From positions 86,733-150,732 of the forward strand of contig CAOKFN010000002.1 in the NCBI GenBank assembly GCA_948467735.1: DNA of 64,000 bases, in the 5' to 3' direction. This stretch comes from an uncultured bacterium. GTDB taxonomy: Bacteria; Bacillota; Clostridia; Lachnospirales; Lachnospiraceae. The number at the start of each line of letters is the position of its first letter. Position 1 is the first letter of the stretch. Made by a program: the position numbers and the translations under genes. Of the stretch, positions 34,384-43,891 are shown in pieces. Under the pieces are notes generated by a model. That model was not told the DNA's origin. It ran no database searches and was given only the letters and a program-made list of their open reading frames with translations.

Positions 34384-35808
34384 ATGAATAAGAAATGTCA
34401 AGTATTTACACCTGAAAATTATGTAAGAGAATTATTAGATAGTGTTGGTTATAGAGAGCAGTTATATGGAAAAAAAATATTAGAAAATTCTTGTGGAAAT
34501 GGTAATATTTTAGTTGCAGTTGTGCAAAGGTATATAGAGGACTGTTTTGCTAAGGGGTTCTCCAAGACACAAATTAAGAATGGGTTGGCAAGAGATATAT
34601 ATGGAGTTGAAATTGATCCAAAGCATTATCAAGAGTGTATTGAAAATTTGAATGAAGTGTTACAAAGAAATAATATAAATAGAGTAGAATGGAAAGTTTT
34701 TAATTTTGATTATTTGCGTTGGAATGAAACAGTACAATTTCAGTTTATTGTTGGTAATCCGCCATACATAACGTATAGCGAACTGAAAAAAGAAGAGCAA
34801 AAGTATGTGAAAAAAACATTTGAAACTTGCATGAAAGGAAAATTTGATTATTGCTATGCTTTTATTGAGAAAAGTATTAAATCATTAGCACAAAATGGAA
34901 AAATGGCGTATTTAATTCCAAGCAGTATATTTAAGACAGTTTTTGGATTGAAATTAAGAGATTATATAAAACAATATATAACAATTATCAAAGACTATAC
35001 ACAAGAAAAAGTATTTGACAATGCGCTGGTTAAGTCGTCGATCATGGTGTTAGATATGCAAAGGCAGCTAGGAATATTGCAATATAGGGATATGACTATA
35101 GGAACAGTGATAAATATTGCGGTAGATCAATTAACAGATAAATGGTTTTTTACAGAGAACTTGTCAAAAGGAATGCATCGTTTTGGTGATTATTTTAAAG
35201 TATCGCATGTTGTGGCTACGTTATTAAATAAAGCGTATGTAATCAAAGAAGAAAATTATGTAGAAATGGAGCAAGGCTTTTTATGCAATGGACATTATAT
35301 AGAAAAGGATATGGTGAGAGATACAGCAACTCCGAGAACCTTACGATATAAGAGAAATGAAAAGATTATATTTCCATACACTTATGAGAATGGACAATTG
35401 GTAAGATTTAGTGAAGGAGTTTTTGAAACTTCTTATCCAGAAACAGCGGCGTATTTGAATGATTTTAGAGATAGCTTAGATAAACGTCAAAAAGATGAAA
35501 ATGCAAAGTGGTATGAATATGGAAGGTCACAGGCACTTTCAGGATTGGATAGTGAAAAGCTGCTTATTTCAACTGTGATTACCAACAATGTAGCTGTTTA
35601 TAAGCTTACAAGAAATTGTATTCCATATGCAGGAATGTATATAGTTAGTTATGAGGGCAATAATAAATATACATTAGATGATGCAATGCGTATTTTAGAA
35701 AGTAGAGATTTTAGGCAGTATGTGTTGGATGTAGGGATACATATCAGTGGGAGTTCCTTAAGAATAACGTCAAAAGATATTGAGGATTATAGATTTCAGG
35801 AGGAATAA
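34384..35808 (+). CDS. N6-adenine DNA methyltransferase of the four-gene cassette
   Basis: A 474-residue adenine methylase. It opens with CQVFTPENYVRELL, like the MTase part of type IIG and BREX-like enzymes. Motif I is ILENSCGNGN (32-41) and motif IV is NPPY (125-128); the C-terminal 250 residues fit target recognition. No nuclease motif is seen, so any cutting must come from another protein, such as the HNH protein three genes on. AAAGAGG precedes the ATG. The next gene starts one base after its stop. Strong AT bias marks the whole cassette as imported. Confidence 0.85.
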   Translation: MNKKCQVFTPENYVRELLDSVGYREQLYGKKILENSCGNGNILVAVVQRYIEDCFAKGFSKTQIKNGLARDIYGVEIDPKHYQECIENLNEVLQRNNINRVEWKVFNFDYLRWNETVQFQFIVGNPPYITYSELKKEEQKYVKKTFETCMKGKFDYCYAFIEKSIKSLAQNGKMAYLIPSSIFKTVFGLKLRDYIKQYITIIKDYTQEKVFDNALVKSSIMVLDMQRQLGILQYRDMTIGTVINIAVDQLTDKWFFTENLSKGMHRFGDYFKVSHVVATLLNKAYVIKEENYVEMEQGFLCNGHYIEKDMVRDTATPRTLRYKRNEKIIFPYTYENGQLVRFSEGVFETSYPETAAYLNDFRDSLDKRQKDENAKWYEYGRSQALSGLDSEKLLISTVITNNVAVYKLTRNCIPYAGMYIVSYEGNNKYTLDDAMRILESRDFRQYVLDVGIHISGSSLRITSKDIEDYRFQEE

Positions 35809-35809
35809 T

Positions 35810-38101
35810 ATGGCAAGAATACCATTTAATGTTAGCGCAAAGACTGCTAGACTCATAGGGCGTGAAAATGTATCTAATTTAGAAGGTGCATTGATTGAAT
35901 TGATAAAAAACACTTATGATGCGGATGCAAAAAAATGCGTGGTGTATTATGAAAATTCCTCAAATAGATTATATATAATTGATAATGGAACAGGTATGAG
36001 TAAAGATGTTATTGTGAATAATTGGATGACAATAGGGAATTCTACCAAGAGAGATAGTGTGTATACAAAGGCAGGAAGAGTAAATACTGGTGAAAAGGGA
36101 ATAGGCAGGTTTGCATTGGATCGTATATCTGAAAAATGTAAAATGTTAACTGTAAGCAAGAAAGAAAGATTTGAGTGGTTGGTCAACTGGGAGAATTTCG
36201 ATACATCAGAAATGATAACAGATACTTTTGCTGAACTTAATGATATTACAGATAATATTCCACAATTCTTATTCGATATAGATAATGAATATTTATACAA
36301 TGTATTAATGAGTGATTTTTCAGGAACGGGTACTTGCTTTGTGTTGGAAAATCTTAGAGATCAGTGGAATGATGTATTAATTCAAAGGGTAAGAAGTAGT
36401 TTGCAAAAGTTATTGCCGCCAATGGAAAATAATGTATTTGACTTATTTTTTTATTTACAAGATACAAAGGCAGAAGATGCCCAAGTTGTCCCCAATTTGA
36501 TGAATGAATATGATTATAAATTACATTTTGAAGTTAATGATTTAGGAAAATGTAATATTCAAATTCATAGAAATGAGTTTTACTTTGGAACACAATTTGA
36601 AAAAATAATGAAAAAGGCAATGTTTTCGGACAAAGATAGGGATTATTTTAATGATGAACAAATACCTATTGAGGGAAATATTAGTGACTTTTTACCGGGT
36701 ATGGAAGAAGAGATTCATATAGGGGCTTTTTCAGGAGATATATATTTTTATAAGTTAGTATTACAGTCTGATAATCAGGAAAAGTATTACTATAAGACTT
36801 TTATAACTAAACGTACTAATTTTAAGGAATTGAGTGGTATTAAAATATATAGAGATGAATTTTTAGTACGTCCATATGGCATATATGGAACAACGGGATA
36901 TGACTGGTTAGATTTATCAACAAGAAAAGCTGAATCACCGGCAGGAGTTTCACATAAATCTGGTAGTTGGCGTGTGCAGGCCAATCAAATATGTGGACAA
37001 ATTAGAATATCTAGGTTGAATGATAATTTACCAGATAAATCGAGCCGTGAAGGAATTGTTGAGACAAAAGAATTTAAGTTGTTTAGAGAATTAATAATAA
37101 GTTTTATTGAAAAGTTAGAGGAAGACAGGCAATATGTTATACGAAAATTAGACAAATTATATAGAAGCACCGCCAAAGGAGAAGAGGCATTAAAGATTGT
37201 CAAAGAAGAATTAGATAAATATAAAGAACAGAAAGATAAGAAGAAAAAAAATAAGAATAGTAATCAAACAACTGAAGATGAGAATAAGGCCAATAGCAGT
37301 GATGAAAAGAATCAGTATGAAAATTTTCAGAAAGCGATAACTTATCAAGAAGAGCGAATTCAGGACTTACAAGAGGAAATGGGGCTTTTAAGAACATTGG
37401 CTACAACTGGAATAGTAGTTAATACATATATTCATGAAATAAAAGCATTAACAACACAATTAAATGTTGGGGTAAAGGAGGCTTATGCCTGCCTTGAAGA
37501 AGATAATGATATTATTGCTGCAAAAGAGGAATTAAAAAAACTTAGGGTTTTAAAGGATAAATTCAATTCATGGTTTAGAGTAACATTGGATGCGGTTGAA
37601 ATGGACAAAAGAAAGAGGAAAAAGGAAAATGTAGGAAATATTATTGAAAAAAGTATTAGCAAGTGGAAAAGTGTTCAAAATAATAAAATAAAATATATTA
37701 TAATTGAAAATGATGTAATAGATATAAGGTGTTTTCCATTTGATTTTGAGACAATTATTAGTAATTTAGTAACAAATAGCAGCACAATGTTCAAAAATCA
37801 CAAGGTTGACGACCCAACAATTAAAATTGAGATTGGACGACTAGAAGATAAGTTTTATATTAAGTACAGTGATAATGGTCCGGGATTGTGTGATGCATTT
37901 AAAAAGGAACCCCAGAAGATTTTAAAACAAGGTGTTACGGATAGAAGGAATGCAAATGGTGAAATAATAGGTACAGGAATGGGATTATGGATTGTTGACA
38001 ATATTGTACAAAATTATAAGGGCTATATTGATTTGAAACAAAACTTTGAAATGGAAACAGGTTTTTATATCAATTTAATTTTTGAAGGAAGGGAGAATTA
38101 A
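35810..38101 (+). CDS. MORC/Hsp90-like ATPase joined to a histidine-kinase module
   Basis: A 763-residue protein with two GHKL ATP sites. The N-terminal one is MORC/MutL-like: E30-LIKN34 (N box), D58-NGTG62 and GEKGIGR (94-100). A middle domain follows, then a lysine-rich coiled stretch (about 455-530). Next comes an H-box-like helix, YIHEIKALTTQL, with H542 followed by Glu as in histidine kinases, and a second ATPase with N box (ISNLVTNSS), DNGPG (688-692) and GTGMGLWIV (from 721). GGAGG sits 7 bases before the ATG. A stand-alone receiver gene follows by 3 bases, its likely phosphoacceptor. MORC-type ATPases are known in restriction-modification loci; the kinase fusion is the unusual part. 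Confidence 0.8.
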   Translation: MARIPFNVSAKTARLIGRENVSNLEGALIELIKNTYDADAKKCVVYYENSSNRLYIIDNGTGMSKDVIVNNWMTIGNSTKRDSVYTKAGRVNTGEKGIGRFALDRISEKCKMLTVSKKERFEWLVNWENFDTSEMITDTFAELNDITDNIPQFLFDIDNEYLYNVLMSDFSGTGTCFVLENLRDQWNDVLIQRVRSSLQKLLPPMENNVFDLFFYLQDTKAEDAQVVPNLMNEYDYKLHFEVNDLGKCNIQIHRNEFYFGTQFEKIMKKAMFSDKDRDYFNDEQIPIEGNISDFLPGMEEEIHIGAFSGDIYFYKLVLQSDNQEKYYYKTFITKRTNFKELSGIKIYRDEFLVRPYGIYGTTGYDWLDLSTRKAESPAGVSHKSGSWRVQANQICGQIRISRLNDNLPDKSSREGIVETKEFKLFRELIISFIEKLEEDRQYVIRKLDKLYRSTAKGEEALKIVKEELDKYKEQKDKKKKNKNSNQTTEDENKANSSDEKNQYENFQKAITYQEERIQDLQEEMGLLRTLATTGIVVNTYIHEIKALTTQLNVGVKEAYACLEEDNDIIAAKEELKKLRVLKDKFNSWFRVTLDAVEMDKRKRKKENVGNIIEKSISKWKSVQNNKIKYIIIENDVIDIRCFPFDFETIISNLVTNSSTMFKNHKVDDPTIKIEIGRLEDKFYIKYSDNGPGLCDAFKKEPQKILKQGVTDRRNANGEIIGTGMGLWIVDNIVQNYKGYIDLKQNFEMETGFYINLIFEGREN

Positions 38102-38104
38102 TTT

Positions 38105-38743
38105 ATGAGGATAGGTTATTTGGATGATGAATATGATGTTTTGAAAAGTGCGACGCGTAGTTTAAAGAAGTATGATATAGAGGTGGTTCCTTTGAAAGAC
38201 GTTGAGGATGTGTCAGACATTACATTGTTGGTTGATTGTATAATTTCTAATTCTTTAGAATGCTTATTAGTAGACTACGATTTAATGAAATTAGAATCTA
38301 AAGTATATGGTACACAGATAATTAAGGATGTTAATGAACTTTTACCTGATTTTACCTGTTTTCTGTTGACAAATTTTACAGAACAAGGGATTAATGAAAA
38401 AATAGTACAAAAAATATTTGTTCAAGATAAATCTATTTTTGCAGAAGATGATGATTCACAAGAATTTATTAATTTTATAAATAAAATAAAAAATAGTATT
38501 GAGTGTTTTAAAAAGAGATTAGAAGTTACAAAAACAGAATATGCAAAGTTATTTGTTAAGAAAAAGGAAAAACAAATTAACGCAAGTGAAGAAGAAAGGT
38601 TCATTTATTTATATAAAGTTTTGTCTGCATATGATTTAGTGGATAAAATGCCAGATATTTTGGTTCGTAGCAGCACGCAGGATACTTTAGAAGATATGTT
38701 AGAAACTTTAAAAGAATTTAAGCAAAGTTTACGAAAGGAATGA
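38105..38743 (+). CDS. Stand-alone receiver-domain protein with helical C-terminus
   Basis: A 212-residue protein whose first 120 residues keep every receiver landmark: acidic D7-D8, phosphoacceptor D57 (LLVDYDL), T89 (LLTNFTE) and K109 (VQDKS). The rest is helical and charged, with no DNA-binding or enzyme motif. It lies directly between the dual-ATPase kinase and the HNH nuclease in one operon. It therefore probably carries a phosphoryl signal between them rather than controlling transcription. Confidence 0.8.
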   Translation: MRIGYLDDEYDVLKSATRSLKKYDIEVVPLKDVEDVSDITLLVDCIISNSLECLLVDYDLMKLESKVYGTQIIKDVNELLPDFTCFLLTNFTEQGINEKIVQKIFVQDKSIFAEDDDSQEFINFINKIKNSIECFKKRLEVTKTEYAKLFVKKKEKQINASEEERFIYLYKVLSAYDLVDKMPDILVRSSTQDTLEDMLETLKEFKQSLRKE

Positions 38744-38747
38744 AAAA

Positions 38748-39353
38748 TTGTATAGAATACATGGGGACAAAAAAATAAGAAGAAGGGCTAATTATATTAA
38801 GCAAAATGATATACAGAAATACACAGAAATATTAAAAGAGGATTTTGGAAATATGTGCGGTTATTGTGGGAAAGACTTTAATATTATTAAATGCCCATAT
38901 CAGAAAGATCATTTGATTCCAGAATATATTGCAAAAAAGTATGGAAGATTTGATTTATTGACAGATTATAATAATTTAGTCTATTCATGTCGTGTTTGTA
39001 ATCGAAATAAGTGGCATAATTGGCCTTTTGATAATGTTGATAAGACGCACGATGATAAAGTGGGTTTTGTTGATCCGGCGACAGATGAATTTGATCAACA
39101 TATGGCACGAGATGAAGCTGGCAGAATTATACCAATAACAGATGTTGGAAAATATATGTATGAAATTTTCAACTTTTCTAACAGGCTGACGGAAGTATGG
39201 TGGAAATTATCGATTATTAGAAAAGAATTAAATGAAATAGATGACATGTTAAAAAAAGAGGAAACAGTAAATGGTTTAAGTCAATACTGGAAAATGCATA
39301 GAAAATTTGATGTTTTTCTTGAGAAATTAAGAGAAGAAAATGAAAGTATATAG
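38748..39353 (+). CDS. HNH endonuclease of the four-gene cassette
   Basis: A 201-residue protein with a zinc-braced HNH (beta-beta-alpha-Me) nuclease: MCGYCGKDF, then KDHLIPEY (catalytic His), NNLVYSC and RVCNRNKWH. The second half is helical. The start is a TTG at 38748 with AAAGGAA 8 bases upstream; no ATG is better placed. It is the last gene of the cassette, 4 bases after the receiver gene, and a small hairpin follows its stop. It is the obvious effector nuclease. Confidence 0.85.
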   Translation: MYRIHGDKKIRRRANYIKQNDIQKYTEILKEDFGNMCGYCGKDFNIIKCPYQKDHLIPEYIAKKYGRFDLLTDYNNLVYSCRVCNRNKWHNWPFDNVDKTHDDKVGFVDPATDEFDQHMARDEAGRIIPITDVGKYMYEIFNFSNRLTEVWWKLSIIRKELNEIDDMLKKEETVNGLSQYWKMHRKFDVFLEKLREENESI

Positions 39354-39924
39354 AAAAATTCGAGTAATGAACTCGAAAAAGTATTTGTATATAAGGGAAG
39401 CGAGAAAAAGCGTAAAGACTGTGGAATTGTTATGAATTTCGGATACATAAACTTAGTGAGGATTTCGCGGTAATTCACAGTTGAATCAAAAAATGACAGA
39501 AATAATTTTTATAAAGTTTTTTGAATGTGTGTAGAACTTAGGAAAATAGTTTGGAGACGTGCTAAGGTGTAGTAAAGTATAGTTCATGCATTTATCAGAT
39601 GTAACGTGTATATCAAATATAAAAATACCAAGAATGCCCTAAGAATAACACAGAGAGCTATTATTGAGAGGTTGATTACATGACTTGCGTTTATATCGAA
39701 ACACTTGTATATTTGGAATTGTAAAATAGCATAAAAGAATTTAAACATAGGCTGCAACAGGCCCTCGCCTGCGGATTTCCTCTGATAAATGCTTGTGTCC
39801 TTGCGCAAAATATTATATAATGTCTTGGTAGACGGTGTTTTTCCGCCCCGACAAAACGAAGGCCCGTGAGCGGGTACACGCTGTGACGGAAGAGCGCCCA
39901 AAATATAGAAAAGAGGGTAAGCAC
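39354..39924. other. Border stretch after the cassette
   Basis: The stretch opens with a stem-loop (TTCGAGT 39359-39365 / ACTCGAA 39371-39377, then AAAAGTATTTG) that may end the cassette transcript. The next 400 bases are AT-rich without a gene. TTGTGT (39793-39798) and TATAAT (39816-39821), 17 bases apart, form the likely promoter of the oligopeptidase gene. Confidence 0.55.
39793..39821 (+). promoter_or_regulatory. Probable promoter of the M3 oligopeptidase gene
   Basis: TTGTGT, 17-base spacer, TATAAT; the ATG is about 100 bases downstream. Confidence 0.6.
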
Positions 39925-41598
39925 ATGAAATTCAAGGATATGCCATACGAACGAGTGGATTTTGATCAGGTGGAAAAAGAGATGCGGGCATTGATGGAGG
40001 AATTTGACAATGCGGGGAGCGGCGAGGAGCAGTTCCGGGTTCATCAAAAATATTATGATTTGACGGATAAAGTGGACACTCAGATGACCATAGCCCACAT
40101 TCGTTACGATGTGGATACTACGGATGCGTTCTATGAAAAAGAGCATGAATATTATAATGAAAAGAGGCCCGTCTATCACAATCTGCTTCTGGAATACGAG
40201 AAGAAGCTGTATGCTTCTCCGTACAGGGCTTATCTGGAAGAAAAAATAGGGCCCGTGGCTTTCAAAAATATGGAGCTTGCCCAGAAGTCCATGCATGAGA
40301 AATTGATTCCGCTGATGCAGGAGGCGAACGCGCTGACTACGGAATACAACAAGCTGATTGCGGGCGCAAAGATTGAATTCGACGGCAAGGAGCTGAATCT
40401 CTCCCTGCTTCGTCCCTATCAGGTGCATCCGGACAGAACCGTCAGGGCGGCGGCGTGGAAGAAAGCCAGCGAGTTTTTTGAGGCAAACGGGGAGAAGCTG
40501 GACGAGATTTATGATAAATTGGTGAAGAACCGCACGGAGCAGGCTCGGGCTATGGGCTATGAAAATTTTGTGGAGCTGGGCTATTACAAGATGCGGCGCA
40601 ACTGCTACGGCAAGAAGGAAGTGGAAGCCTTCCGCAGTCAGGTAAAAGAATACCTTGTCCCCTTTGCGGAAAAGCTTCATGACCGCAGGAGGCAGAGGCT
40701 GGGGCTTGACAAATTGAGCTATATCGACGGCTCCGTATATTTTAAGGACGGGAATCCCGCGCCCTTCGGCACCCCCGATGAAATTCTGGCGGCAGGACAG
40801 AAGATGTACGGCGAGCTCTCTCCGGAGACGAAGGAATTCTACGATTTTATGATGGAAAATGAGCTGTTCGACGTGCTTGGCCGCAAGACGAAGCGGGCGG
40901 GGGGCTATATGACGTATATGCCCGTGTATCATTCCCCTTTTGTGTTCGCCAATTTTAACGGTACCAGCGGGGATGTGGATGTGATTACCCATGAGTGCGG
41001 ACATGCTTTCCAAGGCTATCTGTCGGGACATGACCCCATCAGGGAGCATTCCGAGATCACCATGGAGACGGCGGAAATTCATTCCATGTCCATGGAATTT
41101 TTCACTCAGGAGTGGATGCCCCTTTTCTTTGGCGACAGGGCGGAGGATTATATTGAGATGCATTTGGAAGATGCCGCGGCGTTTATTCCCTACGGCTGTA
41201 TGGTGGACGAATTCCAGCACATCGTATATGAAAATCCCGATATGACTCCTGTCGAGAGACATGCCGCATGGCTGAAGCTGGAGAAGGAATACAGGCCCCA
41301 TCAGGATTACGGCGATGACAAGTTCTTTGGAAAGGGCGGCGTCTGGCAGAGGCAGCAGCATATTTACAATAGTCCTTTTTACTATATTGACTATTGTCTT
41401 GCCCAGACCTGCGCGCTGCAGTACAAGGTAAAGATGGATGCGGATTTCAAGGGGGCATGGGAGAGCTACCTGAAGCTTTGCAGGCTTTCCGCCAGCGATT
41501 TCTTTACCAATATGATCAAGGAAGCGGGGCTTATGAGCCCCTTCGAGCCCGGCTGTATCAAAAATATTGTGGAAAAACTTGAAAAATATGTGAAATAA
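39925..41598 (+). CDS. M3-family oligoendopeptidase (PepF-like)
   Basis: A 557-residue cytoplasmic zinc metallopeptidase that trims short peptides. The active site is H356-ECG-H360 followed by AFQGYLSGHD, and the third ligand region is HSEITMETAEIHSMSMEFF. The start at 39925 (MKFKDMPYERVD) has GAGGG 7 bases upstream; the frame is open to 39835, but the added residues are not protein-like. No peptide transporter genes are adjacent. Confidence 0.92.
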   Translation: MKFKDMPYERVDFDQVEKEMRALMEEFDNAGSGEEQFRVHQKYYDLTDKVDTQMTIAHIRYDVDTTDAFYEKEHEYYNEKRPVYHNLLLEYEKKLYASPYRAYLEEKIGPVAFKNMELAQKSMHEKLIPLMQEANALTTEYNKLIAGAKIEFDGKELNLSLLRPYQVHPDRTVRAAAWKKASEFFEANGEKLDEIYDKLVKNRTEQARAMGYENFVELGYYKMRRNCYGKKEVEAFRSQVKEYLVPFAEKLHDRRRQRLGLDKLSYIDGSVYFKDGNPAPFGTPDEILAAGQKMYGELSPETKEFYDFMMENELFDVLGRKTKRAGGYMTYMPVYHSPFVFANFNGTSGDVDVITHECGHAFQGYLSGHDPIREHSEITMETAEIHSMSMEFFTQEWMPLFFGDRAEDYIEMHLEDAAAFIPYGCMVDEFQHIVYENPDMTPVERHAAWLKLEKEYRPHQDYGDDKFFGKGGVWQRQQHIYNSPFYYIDYCLAQTCALQYKVKMDADFKGAWESYLKLCRLSASDFFTNMIKEAGLMSPFEPGCIKNIVEKLEKYVK

Positions 41599-41640
41599 CT
41601 TCACTTTTTACGGAAAATATTGTAGAATATTGCAATGTAA

Positions 41641-42005
41641 TGAAGGGACGGAACTGGAATGGAGGAAAACAGTCCCGAAACGGAAGCGCCCGGAAGAAAA
41701 TTTTGTCTGCGTCCTTTGCAGACAAAAATATCTTCCCTATAGGGGCGCTGCAGTGAAGGGACGGAACTGGAATGGAGGAAAACAGTCCCGAAACGGAAGC
41801 GCCCGGAAGAAAATTTTGTCTGCGTCCTTTGCAGACAAAAATATCTTCCCTATAGGGGCGCTGCAGTGAAGGGACGGAACTGGAATGAAGGAAAACAGTC
41901 CCGAAACGGAAGCACCCGGAAGAAAATTTTGTCTGTGTCCTTTGCAGACAAAAATTTCTTCCCTATAGGGGCGCTGCAGTGAAGGGACGGAACTGAAATG
42001 GAGGA
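41641..42005 (+). repeat. Family 1 leader repeat: three 113-bp units in tandem plus a partial fourth
   Basis: Units begin at 41641, 41754, 41867 and 41980, exactly 113 bp apart; the last covers only its first 26 bases. Units one and two are practically identical and unit three has a few changes. Each holds a large dyad (AGCGCCCGGAAG, then TTTTGTCTGC / GCAGACAAAA, then CTTCCC...GGGGCGCT). The partial fourth unit ends in AAATGGAGGA, which serves as the ribosome binding site of the foldase gene 5 bases later. Related single copies lie at 29383-29508 and 54265-54390. Bases 41599-41640 show nothing else. Confidence 0.92.
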
Positions 42006-42010
42006 TAAGC

Positions 42011-43633
42011 ATGTCCAAATCTAACAAGGAAGCACAGGACACCGGGCAGCAGTCGGAAAAGATGGTCACGAAGTATGACCTGAAAATGCAGAGGCGAAAG
42101 GAAGAGAAGGAAAAGGAGCTGAGGGACAAGCGGGCAGGCACAGTGGGAGGTATTCTGCTGGTGGCGGTGCTGGCATGTATCGTAGCGTCTTTTCCCATCC
42201 GCACATGGCTGACGGTAAACGGAACTTACATTAAGGTGGGCGGAGAGAATATTTCCAGAGTAGAATTTGACTATAATTATAATATTACGGCCAATGATTA
42301 TATTTCCAGAAATTATTATCTGTTATATTATATGGGAATGGATTTGAGCGGAGATTTGTCCAAGCAGATGTACTCCGACACGCTTACTTGGCAGGACTAT
42401 TTTGAACAGTGTACGGTGGAAAATATCGCCCAGAGCAAGGGACTGGCACAGGAAGCGCAGAAGGCGGGTTTTGTGTATGACACTGCCGCCGATTATCAGG
42501 AATATATAGAAGCGGTGAAAAAGAACGCTTCCGATGCGGGTATCAGTACAAAGGAATATTTGCAGAGAATGTACGGCGTATATGCCACGGAATCCAGAAT
42601 TAAATCTTTTGTGGAAGAATCTCTGTTTACCGCTGCTTATGTCAACGAAATTGCGGAGCAGAAGGCTCCCACAGGGGAAGAAATTCAGGCATATTATGAG
42701 GAGAATAAGGACGCTTACGATTCCGTAGATTATTATTATCTGAAAGTGGACGCGGAGCTTCCCACGGAGCCTACGGAGCTGGCCGACCCGGTGGAGCCGA
42801 AGACGGAGGGAGAAAACGGAAGTAACGGCACGGAAAACGGCAGCGATGAGGAGGAGCCTTATCAGCCTTCCGAAGCGGAGATTGAGGCAGCCATGAAGCT
42901 GGCGAAGACCGAAGCGGATCAAAGCGAATCAAAAATTGCTGCCGCAGGCGAATTGATGACAAATGTAAAGAGGGCGTCCTCTTCCCTGTCCATTGCTTCC
43001 GTGAGAAGCTGGCTGTTTGAAGAAGGGAGAAAGCCCAAGGATACCACTGTGATCGAGGATACGGTGAACCACTGCTATTATGTTCTGGGATTTGAGAACC
43101 GTTATCTGGATCAGGCGCTTACCACCGACCTTCGAGTGGTAGTGACCGCGCAGGAGGATGCGCAGGCGATTTTGGACGAGTGGAAGAACGGCGCGGCAAC
43201 GGAGGAAAGCTTTGCCGAGCTGTGCGAGAAATATACGGATCCCAATGTTGTCAGCGGGGAAGGCGGTCTGCTGGAGGGCGTGGCGGCTTCCGCACTGTCG
43301 GAGGAACTAAAGAGCTGGATTACGGACAGCTCCCGGAAGGCCGGGGATACTGCGGTGATCTCTCCGGAAGACGATACCTATACCTATGTGATGTACTATG
43401 TGGCGCCCAACGAAGCGGAATGGTATTTAAGCATTAGAAATACATTGATGGAAGAAAGGGTGAATGATTACCTGACCGAATTGATCGCGTCCGTGGAAGT
43501 GGAGGACCCCAAGGGATATCTGGCTTATTTGAAGATTCCGGAGGAGGACGAGAATCCTGCGGAAAGCACGGCTCCTTCGGAAAGCGATGCGCCGTCGGAA
43601 AGCACGGCTCCATCAGAAAGTACGGCACCATAA
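42011..43633 (+). CDS. Membrane-anchored peptidyl-prolyl isomerase / foldase (PrsA-SurA type)
   Basis: A 540-residue protein. A charged cytoplasmic start precedes one membrane helix (about 40-60, GILLVAVLACIVAS). A SurA-N-like helical domain follows, then an acidic insert (ADPVEPKTEGENGSNGTENG). The parvulin rotamase region is about 370-470 (EESFAELCEKYTDPNV, GGLLEGVAAS). The tail is made of repeated SESTAP-type pentads. It assists folding of exported proteins outside the membrane. It is preceded by the 113-bp tandem array and followed by a terminator. Confidence 0.82.
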   Translation: MSKSNKEAQDTGQQSEKMVTKYDLKMQRRKEEKEKELRDKRAGTVGGILLVAVLACIVASFPIRTWLTVNGTYIKVGGENISRVEFDYNYNITANDYISRNYYLLYYMGMDLSGDLSKQMYSDTLTWQDYFEQCTVENIAQSKGLAQEAQKAGFVYDTAADYQEYIEAVKKNASDAGISTKEYLQRMYGVYATESRIKSFVEESLFTAAYVNEIAEQKAPTGEEIQAYYEENKDAYDSVDYYYLKVDAELPTEPTELADPVEPKTEGENGSNGTENGSDEEEPYQPSEAEIEAAMKLAKTEADQSESKIAAAGELMTNVKRASSSLSIASVRSWLFEEGRKPKDTTVIEDTVNHCYYVLGFENRYLDQALTTDLRVVVTAQEDAQAILDEWKNGAATEESFAELCEKYTDPNVVSGEGGLLEGVAASALSEELKSWITDSSRKAGDTAVISPEDDTYTYVMYYVAPNEAEWYLSIRNTLMEERVNDYLTELIASVEVEDPKGYLAYLKIPEEDENPAESTAPSESDAPSESTAPSESTAP

Positions 43634-43684
43634 GATAGCGAGGCGCTGTTTCGCAGGCGGGCTAAATTCCGGAGGGATGGCAAT

Positions 43685-43706
43685 CTGCCGAAGGGCAGGC
43701 GGTTTT
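43685..43706 (+). terminator. Terminator after the foldase gene
   Basis: CTGCC, GAAG loop, GGCAG, followed by GCGGTTTTTT, 51 bases past the stop codon. Confidence 0.65.
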
Positions 43707-43796
43707 TTGCAGAAGGCAGACAGGAATCCGGAAGCGAGGGGAGCGCAGAATCAGGTTTCGGTATCAAGAGCAAGGAAAGAACAGGAAAAGAGGAAG

Positions 43797-43822
43797 GCGG
43801 TGAGGAAGTTCTCACCGCTTTT
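43797..43822 (+). terminator. Second terminator-like hairpin
   Basis: GCGGTGAG and CTCACCGC form an 8-bp stem around GAAGTT, followed by TTTTCTG. It lies 70 bases before the HAD hydrolase start. Confidence 0.6.
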
Positions 43823-43891
43823 CTGAAATGTGCAAAGGCCCGCTCCCTGTTTTTGATTCCAAAGAATGCAGAGAATGAATTCGGGGTGTAT

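Noticed and set aside
31924..39924. Prophage or integrative element
   Set aside because: No integrase, structural or conjugation genes and no attachment repeats were seen; only the IS and the defence cassette are supported.
39691..41604. Antisense open frame of 637 codons opposite the M3 oligopeptidase
   Set aside because: It mirrors a well-supported gene, has no ribosome binding site, and its translation shows no recognisable motif; codon bias of the real gene keeps the reverse frame open.
41630..41869. 79-codon frame in the tandem repeats
   Set aside because: It is made only of repeat units, contains the same peptide twice, and its start has no separate support.
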